From positions 1 through 15,465 of the forward strand of contig DIRC01000062.1 of the NCBI GenBank assembly GCA_002427465.1: a stretch of DNA of 15,465 bases. The letters run 5' to 3'. Source of the stretch: Clostridiales bacterium UBA5446. Its GTDB lineage: Bacteria > Bacillota > Clostridia > Oscillospirales > Oscillospiraceae. The notes under the pieces were generated by a model, which made no database searches, was not told the origin of the DNA, and saw nothing but the letters and a program-made list of their open reading frames with translations. Shown here piece after piece: positions 1 through 7,999 of the stretch (its first letter is position 1; each line of letters begins with the position of its first letter). Made by a program: the position numbers and the translations under genes.

Positions 1-833
1 TTAACGGTGATCTTGTTCTCCTCATAGGTATAGGACTTTTTTGTTTTGTTTGAGAAGATTTTCATAGCCAGATCGTTTGTCGGCGTATCCGACAGGGAAA
101 GCGTAATAACGCCGCCGTCCAACTTGTCTTCAACGAACAGCGCATATCTGGACTGCTCCGGGGATAAAAAGCCCACCAGCATTTCTCCCCTGATGACGGC
201 CATACCGTTAATATCCGGAACAATATTTTCCCCGCGTTTCACCCTGCGAAGCACCGGAAGAAGAATCGATTTTCGCGTTGAATTCAGCACATTATAGACT
301 TGATATAACTGAGTGTCCAGGGAGGTTCCGGTAACGTCCTTGTCCTCACTGATGATATCAAGCAGGGTTACCGACATAATGCTGGACATTTCCTCCGGGC
401 GTTCTAAAATCTCCGCGGCCGTTTTTTCTTGGGAAATAACTACGTACATGGTTTCCCTGTACTCCCCTTCCCGCAAAAGCGTCTCGGTAATGGCCAGAAT
501 CCCCATTTCCCGGACAAGCTGCTGGTTGAGAACCAGCACATGGGCTGTGCCGAAAAAAAGCCTGTTCGCCTCGTTTCGCTTTGCGTTTGCGGCGGCATCA
601 GCCAGGGTCTTGCCCTGTGCGTGAATCATTTTGCTTGAAATCCCGTCTTTTTTCTCCGCGCCTGCCAGATCGGCAATATCGTAGCTGACATTAAATAAGC
701 GGTTTTCCTTATCGTAGTCAACGCCAATCCCCACCACAATATCAAGCTGGTCGAGGCCTTCGTAATTCCAGCAGCCGGTTAGCGGAAGGGCAATGGCGAC
801 GCCCAGCAGGCAGGCCAGCAGGCGCTTAACCAT
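1..833 (-). CDS. Ger(x)C-family spore germination lipoprotein (partial, C-terminus beyond left edge)
   Basis: This is the C subunit of a GerA-type germinant receptor, a lipoprotein on the outer face of the spore inner membrane that works with the A and B subunits. An ATG at 833 opens a frame that stays open to the left edge, giving about 277 codons of a protein that is usually 370-400 residues. Residues 1-20 form a signal peptide (MVKR, then a hydrophobic run) ending in the lipobox LTGC, with the lipidated cysteine at residue 21. The mature start, CWNYEGLDQLDIVVGIGVD, is the typical GerC opening. The start codon lies inside the end of the upstream A-subunit gene (8-base overlap, 826-833), so the two are probably translationally coupled; the ribosome binding site is only a G-rich stretch (AGGGGGG). 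The family call is confident. Which germinant it serves cannot be told. Confidence 0.9.
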   Translation of the reverse strand, partial: MVKRLLACLLGVAIALPLTGCWNYEGLDQLDIVVGIGVDYDKENRLFNVSYDIADLAGAEKKDGISSKMIHAQGKTLADAAANAKRNEANRLFFGTAHVLVLNQQLVREMGILAITETLLREGEYRETMYVVISQEKTAAEILERPEEMSSIMSVTLLDIISEDKDVTGTSLDTQLYQVYNVLNSTRKSILLPVLRRVKRGENIVPDINGMAVIRGEMLVGFLSPEQSRYALFVEDKLDGGVITLSLSDTPTNDLAMKIFSNKTKKSYTYEENKITV

Positions 834-2379
834 TGCCGTCCCCCCCTGCCTGACGCGTTTTGTCCCCGGTCAGACGTGCCGGGCGCTGAATCATCTCAGC
901 CCAGGGTGCCCGAATGAAAATATCCTTGATATCCTGGAAACGGAGACTGCCCGACAGGGCCGTCTGCTCCACACCAAATGATGTCAGGTTATTAATGTGG
1001 ATAATCATCAGGGAAACGCCGATGGTGAGGCCAAAAAAACCAAAGGCTGAGGCCGAAACCAAAAGCAAAAAGCGACAAAAAATAATGGGCGCATTGAGCT
1101 TCGTCACCAAAAGGCTGGTAATGCCCGTGGCGGCCACGACAATAATCATTGGCGCGGCAACCAGGCTGGCCTCAACTGCGGCCTGGCCGATGACCAGCGC
1201 TCCCACAATACTCAGGGCCTGGCCGATGTTTGACGGCATTCGGATACCCGTTTCACGAAGCACATCGAACACCAGCAGCATAACCATTGCCTCCACGGCG
1301 GCGGGCAGAGGCACGCTCTGGCGCTCAAGGGCAACTCGGACCAGCAGCTGCAGCGGCATCATTTCCTGGTGAAACGCGACAACGGCAATATACAGCCCAG
1401 GAACTGCCACTGTGAGTACAAAGGCGCAGATGCGCAGAACCCGCGCAAAGGAAGTATAGAAAAAGTTGAAATAATAGTCCTCGTTGCTCTGAAAATTTTC
1501 AATAAAAAGATAGGGGATCGTCATCACCATGGGTGAGCCGTCCACAAATATGGCAATGCGTCCTTCCAAAAGTTTGGCTATGATAACATCCGGCCGTTCG
1601 GTATAGCCCGTCGTGCGGAAGGGACTGTATTGGTGGTCCCGAATCAGCTCCGTAATGTAGTTTGCGTCAAGCATACCGTCAATGTCGATCTTATTAAGCC
1701 GCCGAAAAAGCTCTTCAAGAATGGACTTGTCCGCCAGGCTGTCAAAATAGCACACGCAAACCGGGGTCTGGGTACGCCTGCCCAGGGTGAGCATTTTGAT
1801 TTTAAACTCGCTGGTGTGGACCCGCCGGACAACCTGTGAAAGATTCCGCATCAGGGATTCCGTAAAGCCTTCCCGCGGGCCGCCAAGCACCTTTTCGTTG
1901 TCCGGCTCCTCAATAGAGCGCAGGGCAAGATTTTTAGTGTTCAGAATTGCAGCCTGACTGCATCCCTCGGCAAACAGAACGGTGTCGCCGGCGGTGACGC
2001 TTTCCACCACGTCCCTGAAGGTATCAGCCGTGGCGGCCTCCCCTACCTGAATCACCTCCGCCAGCAGCATGTCCATCGTCTCGCCGCTTTCGGCGGGCGT
2101 AAAAAGCATCAGGGGTTTGACGATATTGTCATTAATGATTTCCGAATTGACCAGCCCGTCGCAGAAGACAAGGAAGTACCGGCGCGGCGTATCCCCCCCG
2201 GTTTCCAATATCCTGTACCGGATAATGTCCATATCGGAAAAAATCTGTTTGCATGCGGCAATGCTGCCTTCCAGCGGTGGCTGGATTTTTTGCTCCTCAA
2301 GGGTGCCGTTCCATTTCTCAATACCTGATTCCATAACCTGAGTTCTTCGTTTGCGCTGTTTTTTGAAAAAATTAAACAT
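826..2379 (-). CDS. GerA-family spore germination protein, A subunit
   Basis: This is the A subunit of a nutrient germinant receptor in the spore inner membrane, 517 residues from the chosen start. The N-terminal half is hydrophilic (the family's ligand-associated domain). The C-terminal half carries several membrane segments, with family landmarks FVDGSP, NEDYY and PSNIGQALSIVGALVIGQAAV. The frame is open further up, to an ATG at 2451. I prefer the ATG at 2379 because AAGGAG lies at 2385-2390 with good spacing, and the protein then begins MFNFFKKQRKRR. The C-subunit gene follows with an 8-base overlap; no B-subunit gene is visible between them, so it may lie past the left edge or elsewhere. 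A sigma-G-like promoter about 80 bases upstream suggests forespore expression. SpoVAF is a paralogue of this family and is an alternative, but the neighbouring gerC favours a receptor subunit. Confidence 0.9.
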   Translation of the reverse strand: MFNFFKKQRKRRTQVMESGIEKWNGTLEEQKIQPPLEGSIAACKQIFSDMDIIRYRILETGGDTPRRYFLVFCDGLVNSEIINDNIVKPLMLFTPAESGETMDMLLAEVIQVGEAATADTFRDVVESVTAGDTVLFAEGCSQAAILNTKNLALRSIEEPDNEKVLGGPREGFTESLMRNLSQVVRRVHTSEFKIKMLTLGRRTQTPVCVCYFDSLADKSILEELFRRLNKIDIDGMLDANYITELIRDHQYSPFRTTGYTERPDVIIAKLLEGRIAIFVDGSPMVMTIPYLFIENFQSNEDYYFNFFYTSFARVLRICAFVLTVAVPGLYIAVVAFHQEMMPLQLLVRVALERQSVPLPAAVEAMVMLLVFDVLRETGIRMPSNIGQALSIVGALVIGQAAVEASLVAAPMIIVVAATGITSLLVTKLNAPIIFCRFLLLVSASAFGFFGLTIGVSLMIIHINNLTSFGVEQTALSGSLRFQDIKDIFIRAPWAEMIQRPARLTGDKTRQAGGDGNG

Positions 2380-2384
2380 AGCTT

Positions 2385-2390
2385 CTCCTT
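2385..2390 (-). promoter_or_regulatory. Ribosome binding site that fixes the gerA-type gene start
   Basis: AAGGAG on the minus strand, five bases before the ATG at 2379. No comparable site precedes the ATG at 2451, so this decides for the shorter protein. Confidence 0.75.
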
Positions 2391-2460
2391 TGAGTATACA
2401 AGCCTGCCATTCTGTCGGGAAGGACTCCGTTCCCCGGATTGTTTCGATCATAGACAGGTT

Positions 2461-2489
2461 TAGTATGGGGACAACACCCTTTTTTATTC
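2461..2489 (-). promoter_or_regulatory. Candidate sigma-G (forespore) promoter of the germination operon
   Basis: On the minus strand, GAATA (2485-2489) is followed after 17 bases by CATACTA (2461-2467). These fit the Bacillus sigma-G consensus as I recall it: about GHATR in the -35 region and CATNNTA in the -10 region with 17-18 base spacing. Predicted transcription would start near 2454, about 75 bases before the gerA-type ATG. The match and position are seen in the sequence; the sigma factor assignment is inferred and fits the spore role of the genes. Confidence 0.55.
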
Positions 2490-2511
2490 TGCCGCAATGC
2501 GCTCTCCCCTT

Positions 2512-2991
2512 CTAGCCCCCGCCGCCGCCATACATTATATCCACGGCTTTACGGATTTCCTCATAACTGGTGCAGCGGCAAATATTGGACTGGAGCCATT
2601 CCTCCACCGTATATTCCTCCGGCATCACGGGATGCTGCGTTCGGAGGGCATGGCAAACCATTAAAAAACCGGATGTGCAGTACCCGCACTGAAACGCATT
2701 AGCGTCCACAAAGGCCTTTTGAACCGCCGCGGTTCCACCCAGGCCCTCTACCGTTAAAATCTCGTGCCCTTCCGCCTCAACAGCCAGAACAAGGCAGGAT
2801 TTCACGGGCCAGCCGTCCATCATAACCGTGCAGGCGCCGCAGTCCCCGTTTTTGCATCCGGGCTTTGCCGCGGTCAGGCCAAGCTGATCCCTCAGCACAT
2901 CAAGCAGTAAATCAGACGGGCGCACCGCCAGCTCGTGCCGGCTGCCGTTGACATGGAGACAGACAACGGTTTTCCTCTCATATCTGACCAT
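2512..2991 (-). CDS. Molybdenum hydroxylase small subunit, 2x [2Fe-2S] (CoxS/XdhC-like)
   Basis: Iron-sulfur subunit of a xanthine dehydrogenase/CO dehydrogenase-type enzyme; it passes electrons from the molybdenum site to FAD in the medium subunit. The 159 residues match the family's usual ~155-165. Residues 1-80 form a plant-ferredoxin-like domain with cysteines C46, C51, C54 and C66 (GCKNGDCGAC). Residues 80-155 form the second [2Fe-2S] domain with C102, C105 (QCGYCTSGF), C138 and C140 (NICRCTSY), so both clusters look complete. The frame is open to an ATG at 3036, but the ATG at 2991 has GGAGG nine bases upstream and gives the expected N-terminus. It overlaps the medium-subunit gene by 14 bases, and it is the last gene of the three-gene unit. 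It ends in a run of five glycines. Confidence 0.93.
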   Translation of the reverse strand: MVRYERKTVVCLHVNGSRHELAVRPSDLLLDVLRDQLGLTAAKPGCKNGDCGACTVMMDGWPVKSCLVLAVEAEGHEILTVEGLGGTAAVQKAFVDANAFQCGYCTSGFLMVCHALRTQHPVMPEEYTVEEWLQSNICRCTSYEEIRKAVDIMYGGGGG

Positions 2992-3817
2992 TTTCCCAAT
3001 CCTCCAAAAGCGCCTCCAGCGTATTCCTAAGAACAAACACCCGATATTCAGCGGAGCCTCTCACATCGCTGTAAGCCGGCTTTGGCAAAAGAGACACCGC
3101 CTTGTCGGCCCGCGCCGCGCAGGACGGGCCGTGATCGTTTAATACGGCTTCCATCCGGGGGCTGCGAAATGGATGCGCACAAACGCCTGAAAATGCGATT
3201 TTCAGCACATTGTCCTGCCAGATGGCCGCCACCCCAACCAGCGGATAATCTATTTTCTCATTCTGCGTTCGTTTCACATGAGAGCTGGGCGCACGCAATG
3301 CTCGGCTCGGAACATGAATCTGCACAATCAGCTCGCCCGGCCTAAGATGCATTCTTCCCGGAAAGGCATCCTTAAAGGCTATGGTACGCAGGCCATCGGC
3401 GCCAAATACTGTCATTTTTGCATCCGAGAGCAGAAGGGGCAGGCTTGTTTCCCGGTAAATAATGCTTCCGCATAAATTCCCGCCCAAAGTGATTCGGCAT
3501 TGATTGGTGTGGTCTGCAATTCTCCCGCAGACCGTGCCAAGCAGCGGAAAATGCTTTGATTCCTTAATCTGATTCAAGGTACATGCCGAGCCAAGATTAA
3601 GCCCCTGGTCATCGGGGAACAGGCACAGGCAATCCGGAATGCGCTTAATATCGACAACGGCCCCCGGCCGGATGCCGCCGGCCCTGCACAGGGTAATGAT
3701 TTCGCTTCCCCCGGAATAATAAACCGGACTTTTTCCCTCAGCCTCCAACTGTCGGTACGTGTCCAAGGCTTCCGTCAGGCTGTCAGGCCGGCAGTAAATA
3801 AAATCAAATGGAATCAT
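2978..3817 (-). CDS. Molybdenum hydroxylase medium subunit, FAD-binding (CoxM-like)
   Basis: FAD-binding subunit that takes electrons from the 2Fe-2S subunit and hands them to an acceptor. It has 279 residues, the usual length. Family landmarks are SGGSEI at residues 35-40 and TLGGNLCGS around 110-118, the two glycine-rich FAD-binding segments, followed by the C-terminal CO dehydrogenase flavoprotein-type domain (about 170-275). The chosen start is ATG 3817 (MIPFDFIYCRP), with AAGGAGG six bases upstream inside the end of the large-subunit gene. The open frame extends to 3991, but that part is an overlap with the large subunit and does not resemble the family. It overlaps its neighbours by 14 bases on each side, so the three subunits are probably made together. 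Confidence 0.92.
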   Translation of the reverse strand: MIPFDFIYCRPDSLTEALDTYRQLEAEGKSPVYYSGGSEIITLCRAGGIRPGAVVDIKRIPDCLCLFPDDQGLNLGSACTLNQIKESKHFPLLGTVCGRIADHTNQCRITLGGNLCGSIIYRETSLPLLLSDAKMTVFGADGLRTIAFKDAFPGRMHLRPGELIVQIHVPSRALRAPSSHVKRTQNEKIDYPLVGVAAIWQDNVLKIAFSGVCAHPFRSPRMEAVLNDHGPSCAARADKAVSLLPKPAYSDVRGSAEYRVFVLRNTLEALLEDWENGQI

Positions 3818-6155
3818 TGCCGCCCTCCTTTTCAGCTTTCCAGATGCGTTCCGGCGTAAGAGGCAGGAACAATAATTCTTTTCCAAACGCCGCGGACAGT
3901 GCGTTGCCCAAAGCCGCCGGCATGCCGATAATGCCGTGCTCCGAATAGCTGCGCACGCCATATGGGGAATCGGTTTCGGGTGTTTCCACAAAATCTACCC
4001 GGTAATCCGGCTCCTGACCGATATGCAGCAGCTTATATGTGCGCAGGTTCGGCGTCAGGGGTATGCCCAGCGCGTTATAGAGAAACGCCTCGCGGCTGGC
4101 CATGCTTATGCCCATCGCCATGCCTCCGGCGGTTACGGCCCGCATCAGCTCGGGATTAATCACCTTGCCCACATCCATCACGGTTGAGGCGGAAATAATG
4201 CGGTATGAAAAGGTTTTCAGGTTTGCCTCCACCTCAACAACCTGCGCCCCCAACGTCCAGGCCGGGCCTGTTTTTCCCTGACCGGTCTTGGGGTCAAGCT
4301 TGCTGAGTCCCTTTAGCATGAAGCCGCCGCGGCCCAGCACAGGTTCTCCAATAGACTCCCCCGCTGCCGATTGGTATCCCTGGACAATATCTTTAAAGGC
4401 GATAAACTGCGCCGGATTTTTTTTGGAAAAGACTCGCCCGCCGGCAATCTCAATTTCTTCAGGCGCGCATCCGAAAGCCTGGGCGCCGTTGCTGCGAAGC
4501 TGACTTATGGCGTCATCCGCCGCCCGAAGCACCGCGTGGCCCGCCATATATTCCGTGAGGCTGGCCACCGTTTTCCAATGCTCTGGCGCGGTCCGTGTAT
4601 CCACCGGCATTACAACATGAACCTGCTCGGGCGGTATACGCAATCTCTCGGCCAAAATTTGGGCCAGATTGGTTTGCCCTCCCGACCCCATTTCCACAAC
4701 ACCCGTGTTCAGATTGACGCTTCCGTCGGGATTAAAGGTAATCATCGCGCCGGAAATCGCATCCGTCGGGGGATTTTCGGTTTTCCAGAAGCAGGCTGCG
4801 CCTTTCGCGCGCACGATATCCCGTTTTATCGTCACCGGGCCGCCGCCGTCCCATTCGGACAGGGGTTTCACCTTGTTTAAACAAGCTGTCAGATCCCCCA
4901 TGAGGCTGCTGGTGCACAACACCCGGGAGGGAGTCAGGTTTCCTGGCCGGATCGCGTTCTGAATCCGGAATTTAAGCGGATCGATCCCGCATTTGCGGGC
5001 TGCCATATCCATGACGCGCTCCACGCAAAATGTACATGATTCATGGGCGAAACTTCGATATGAGGTAGCATAGGTGTGGTTGGTATACACGCACAGCGCT
5101 TCGCAGGAAAGATGCTCAATATGGTATGGCCCGGTACAATCCACCGCTATCGCTTTGGTCATATAGGGGGCAATATCGGTATACGCGCCGCAGTCCAGCC
5201 AACAGGTCATCCGGGCGGCCTGAATCGTTCCGTCTTTGCTCACGCCGAGCTTAATGTCCGCCTCCAGACCGATGCGGCAGGGCGCCGAGGCCATATCCTG
5301 CTCCCTGGAAATGGTCAGATTAACCGCTCTTCCGCCAACGCTTCGTGACGCTAAAAACGCAAGTATTTCAAGGGATACGGCCGCTTTCCCGCCGAAGCCT
5401 CCCCCTACAAGTGGGACGTTTACCTGTATTTTGCCGGATGGGATCGCAAAAGCATCCGAAAGCTGCTTTCTCACCGTATACGGCGCTTGCGACGATGTGG
5501 TAATCGATACCTTTCCCTCCGCGGAAATTTCAGCCCGGGTGCAGCGCACCTCCATGGCGAGATGATCGGATGGGGGTAAAAAAAATCGCCGCTGTATGAT
5601 CTCGTCACATCGGCCGAAGGCTTTCTGGGCGCTTCCCTTTTCCATACGGTAGCGGCTGGCAATATTGGTTCCGTCTTCCGGATAAACATCGGTCATGATC
5701 TTTTGATAGCCGCCTGCCTGACTATGGAGCAACACTGCGCCTTCCGCCAGCGCCTCGGAAGGGGTCAGCACAACCGGCAGCGGCTCATAGGCCACCTCAA
5801 TCAGCCTCACGGCTTGTTCGGCAGTCGGTTCATCCTCTGCCACCACCAGCGCTACCGGTTCGCCCGCGTAGCGCACCACATCCCGGGCCAGGGCGGGGCG
5901 ATCCAGCAGCAGCGGGCCGAAGAGTTCCGGGAATTCCGCTCCGATCAGCACCGATTTAACTCCCTTTACCGCCAGCGCCTTTGTAATGTCAATCCGGCGA
6001 ATGACGGCGTGAGCCATTGTGCTGGTAAGAAGCCGGGCGGAAAGCACGCCTGCCGTCTTGGAATCCTCGGTGTATTTCGCCCTTCCCGTTACCTTGTCCC
6101 AGGCCTCCTTGCGTGGAATGCTCCGGCCGATTGCCGTATTCATGCCGACATACAC
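3804..6155 (-). CDS. Molybdenum hydroxylase large subunit, molybdopterin-binding (CoxL/XdhA-like)
   Basis: Catalytic subunit carrying the molybdopterin cofactor, which hydroxylates a carbon of an aldehyde, purine or N-heterocycle using water. It has 783 residues, as is usual. Order: the a/b-hammerhead domain (about 18-130, with KVTGRAKYTEDS), then the molybdopterin-binding domains with GGGFGGK (251-257), the substrate loop SYRSFAHES (365-373), EMGSGGQTN (488-496) and a C-terminal SYSE with the likely catalytic glutamate E739. The loop keeps the arginine (R367) of the xanthine dehydrogenase/aldehyde oxidase motif FRGFGGP but has Ser and Ala where that motif has Gly. It lacks the AYxCSFR loop of true form-I CO dehydrogenase. 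The start is uncertain: GTG at 6155 (GGGAAGG just upstream) or ATG at 6143. It is the first gene of the three-gene unit. The substrate cannot be assigned. Confidence 0.93.
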   Translation of the reverse strand: MYVGMNTAIGRSIPRKEAWDKVTGRAKYTEDSKTAGVLSARLLTSTMAHAVIRRIDITKALAVKGVKSVLIGAEFPELFGPLLLDRPALARDVVRYAGEPVALVVAEDEPTAEQAVRLIEVAYEPLPVVLTPSEALAEGAVLLHSQAGGYQKIMTDVYPEDGTNIASRYRMEKGSAQKAFGRCDEIIQRRFFLPPSDHLAMEVRCTRAEISAEGKVSITTSSQAPYTVRKQLSDAFAIPSGKIQVNVPLVGGGFGGKAAVSLEILAFLASRSVGGRAVNLTISREQDMASAPCRIGLEADIKLGVSKDGTIQAARMTCWLDCGAYTDIAPYMTKAIAVDCTGPYHIEHLSCEALCVYTNHTYATSYRSFAHESCTFCVERVMDMAARKCGIDPLKFRIQNAIRPGNLTPSRVLCTSSLMGDLTACLNKVKPLSEWDGGGPVTIKRDIVRAKGAACFWKTENPPTDAISGAMITFNPDGSVNLNTGVVEMGSGGQTNLAQILAERLRIPPEQVHVVMPVDTRTAPEHWKTVASLTEYMAGHAVLRAADDAISQLRSNGAQAFGCAPEEIEIAGGRVFSKKNPAQFIAFKDIVQGYQSAAGESIGEPVLGRGGFMLKGLSKLDPKTGQGKTGPAWTLGAQVVEVEANLKTFSYRIISASTVMDVGKVINPELMRAVTAGGMAMGISMASREAFLYNALGIPLTPNLRTYKLLHIGQEPDYRVDFVETPETDSPYGVRSYSEHGIIGMPAALGNALSAAFGKELLFLPLTPERIWKAEKEGGNDSI

Positions 6156-6285
6156 AACCCTTCCCAGACTTATCTTCCCTAAGTTTTCCCTATCCCTGTC
6201 CGATTATGCTACAGACGCGCTTCCCAGCCTATGAAACGGACTCTGCATAGAAGACTATCGGTGAAATTGAGGCTATATATAAGAA
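6156..6285 (-). other. Leader of the molybdenum hydroxylase operon, no clear promoter
   Basis: Non-coding stretch between the hairpin at 6286-6315 and the large-subunit start. A -10-like CATAAT is present on the minus strand (about 6201-6206), but no matching -35 sits at the right distance. I therefore cannot place the promoter, although one is expected here because a terminator-like hairpin lies just upstream. Confidence 0.3.
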
Positions 6286-6315
6286 TCGGCTGTCCGAATA
6301 AATTCGGGCAGCCGA
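6286..6315 (-). terminator. Hairpin terminator after the catabolic operon
   Basis: Inverted repeat with 13-base arms, TCGGCTGTCCGAA (6286-6298) and TTCGGGCAGCCGA (6303-6315), and loop TAAA; one pair is a G-T wobble. It lies 74 bases after the stop of the Ldh_2 gene. On the minus strand the stem is followed by TTCTTATATATA, a moderately T-rich tail. It probably ends the transcript of the butyrate kinase operon and separates it from the molybdenum hydroxylase genes. The weak T-run leaves partial read-through possible. Confidence 0.6.
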
Positions 6316-6389
6316 CACTTATGTAAAAAGGAAGAAAAAAGTGAATTGTATGGGTCTGCATTTTGTTGTTGCTTGCGAAGACTTTGGGC

Positions 6390-7448
6390 TTACAATCCGT
6401 TTACAAAGTCCTCAAAACCAGTCCCCTCCGGGACGGCGCCAAACTGTACGGCATATCCGGCAAGCTCCGCGCCCAGCGCCTCGCTGACCTCGTAGCCGGT
6501 CTTCATGTATTCTTCGTACTTCTTGAACTCAAGCTCGCCGGGCAGATATATCTCATTCACGCCTTCAGCTTTGCGGCTGCTCTTGATGGAGCGAATGTAC
6601 TCGTCCGTCGTGGCCTTGAACTGTTCTATTGGCATGAATTTCTCCACGTCGATGATGATCATAGCAAAACCGGTGTTCTCCGGCTCACCTTTATTGGGAA
6701 ATCCTACGCCAGCGCCAAAACTGGCCTGGGCCAGCAAGGCGGAGAACATCTCGACCATTACGGCCAGACCGTAACCCTTGGGGCCGGCAATGGGAACGAC
6801 GGTCTTCGCAGCCTGAGAGTCGGTGGTAGGCTTTCCGTCCGCATCCAGAGCCCAACCAGCGGGGATGGGTTTACCTTCTCTGGCGGCTGCCTGAATCTTA
6901 CCCATGGCAGTTATGGTAGTGGAGATATCCAGAATCAGCGGAAGTTCCTTGCCGGCCGGTGCCGCTACGACGATAGGGTTGGTGCCCAGAAGGCTGTCGG
7001 CTCCGCCATATGGCGCGACACAGCGGACAGTGTTGCAGCAGAACATGGCGATAAGGTTATCTTTGGCCGCTCTGTGAGCGAAAAAGCTGCCGCAGCCAAT
7101 GTTGGAGGCCCTGCGGCCCGTGGCAATGACGATGCCATACTTATGGGCACGATCTACCATCTGCTCATAGACCCGGCTCATGGCTATGACGCCGCAGCCG
7201 TTGTCGCAGTCGAACGCCACGGTTGATCCCGTGTCCGTTGTTATGGTGATGTCGGCGTTAGCCTTCATAGCGCCGTTATCAAAGCGCTTGAGGTAATTCG
7301 CAAACCTTGACAGACCGTGGGAATAGATACCGGTAAAGTCAGAGTGAGCCACGGATAATCCCAGCAACTCCGCGTCCGCGGCGTTCATACCCTGCGTGTG
7401 CAAAAGCGCCTTGCAGAGCTTCATTTCCTGTTCATAGCTTATTCTCAT
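6390..7448 (-). CDS. Ldh_2-family NAD(P)-dependent 2-hydroxyacid dehydrogenase (malate/L-lactate dehydrogenase family)
   Basis: Predicted to interconvert a 2-hydroxyacid and its 2-oxoacid with NAD(P). The family includes malate, ureidoglycolate, sulfolactate and 2,3-diketogulonate enzymes and is unrelated to classical lactate dehydrogenase. Its 352 residues match the family length. The conserved HSDFTGIYSHGLSR (residues 35-48) carries H44 of the family's SHG signature and R48. The stretch around residues 150-240, with GTNPIVVAAP and GPKGYGLAVMVEMFSALL, is also typical. The start ATG 7448 has GAGGGGAG upstream and lies 12 bases after the stop of the oxidoreductase gamma gene, so it is the last gene of the same operon. 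That setting suggests it supplies the 2-oxoacid to the oxidoreductase, or drains it in the reductive direction. The exact substrate is unknown. Confidence 0.88.
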   Translation of the reverse strand: MRISYEQEMKLCKALLHTQGMNAADAELLGLSVAHSDFTGIYSHGLSRFANYLKRFDNGAMKANADITITTDTGSTVAFDCDNGCGVIAMSRVYEQMVDRAHKYGIVIATGRRASNIGCGSFFAHRAAKDNLIAMFCCNTVRCVAPYGGADSLLGTNPIVVAAPAGKELPLILDISTTITAMGKIQAAAREGKPIPAGWALDADGKPTTDSQAAKTVVPIAGPKGYGLAVMVEMFSALLAQASFGAGVGFPNKGEPENTGFAMIIIDVEKFMPIEQFKATTDEYIRSIKSSRKAEGVNEIYLPGELEFKKYEEYMKTGYEVSEALGAELAGYAVQFGAVPEGTGFEDFVNGL

Positions 7449-7460
7449 GGCTCGCTCCCC

Positions 7461-7997
7461 TCAAATGGCATTGTAGCCAGCCTCAAAGGCGGCAACGTTC
7501 TTTTCTTCGAACTTGCTCTTTCCTTTCTTGCGGAACATATCGTTCATGCCATCCCGGCCCTCGTCGTGAGAAAAGTCACCCAAGAGCTTGGTGATGACAC
7601 CAATCATGACAATATTGGCGCCCTTGGGGTTCTTGACCTGCTCCGCAAGCTCATTGCAGTGGATGCTGACAACCCTGATGTCATCGCGCACGTTGGTGTC
7701 GGCTGTCATCATGTCGGCATTCACAAGAATGGTGCCGCCGGGCTTTACCATGGTTACGAACTTTTTGAAAGAGGGGGTATTCATGGCCAGCACCAGATCG
7801 GGCTTCTGCTGGCCCACGTTATAAATCTTCTCCGCACCGTATTTGACTGTGCAGTTGGCAGTACCGCCCCGCTGGGCCGCGCCGTAGGCCGGCATCCAGG
7901 TGGCGTTGACGCCTTTATAAAGGGCTATCTGTGAAACGATGAGGCCCGCAGTCAGGACGCCCTGTCCGCCGAAACCGGCAAAAACTATTTCTCTCAT
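7461..7997 (-). CDS. 2-oxoacid:ferredoxin oxidoreductase, gamma subunit
   Basis: Gamma subunit of a four-subunit 2-oxoacid (2-ketoisovalerate or 2-ketoglutarate type) ferredoxin oxidoreductase, a cytoplasmic enzyme that turns a 2-oxoacid and CoA into acyl-CoA, CO2 and reduced ferredoxin. Its 178 residues are the usual size. GFGGQGV at residues 8-14 and the later AYGAAQRGGTANCTV are the family's conserved segments. The start ATG 7997 follows the beta-gene stop by two bases and uses GAGGGGAG inside the end of the beta gene, indicating translational coupling. Followed by the Ldh_2 gene 12 bases on. Confidence 0.93.
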   Translation of the reverse strand: MREIVFAGFGGQGVLTAGLIVSQIALYKGVNATWMPAYGAAQRGGTANCTVKYGAEKIYNVGQQKPDLVLAMNTPSFKKFVTMVKPGGTILVNADMMTADTNVRDDIRVVSIHCNELAEQVKNPKGANIVMIGVITKLLGDFSHDEGRDGMNDMFRKKGKSKFEEKNVAAFEAGYNAI

Positions 7998-7999
7998 CT

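Noticed and set aside
3804..6155. Form-I carbon monoxide dehydrogenase
   Set aside because: The large subunit lacks the AYxCSFR active-site loop, and the gene order is L-M-S rather than the M-S-L order of classic cox operons.
6363..7226. Open plus-strand frame of 287 codons opposite the Ldh_2 gene
   Set aside because: It is the mirror of a clearly coding minus-strand gene, and its product shows no family features.
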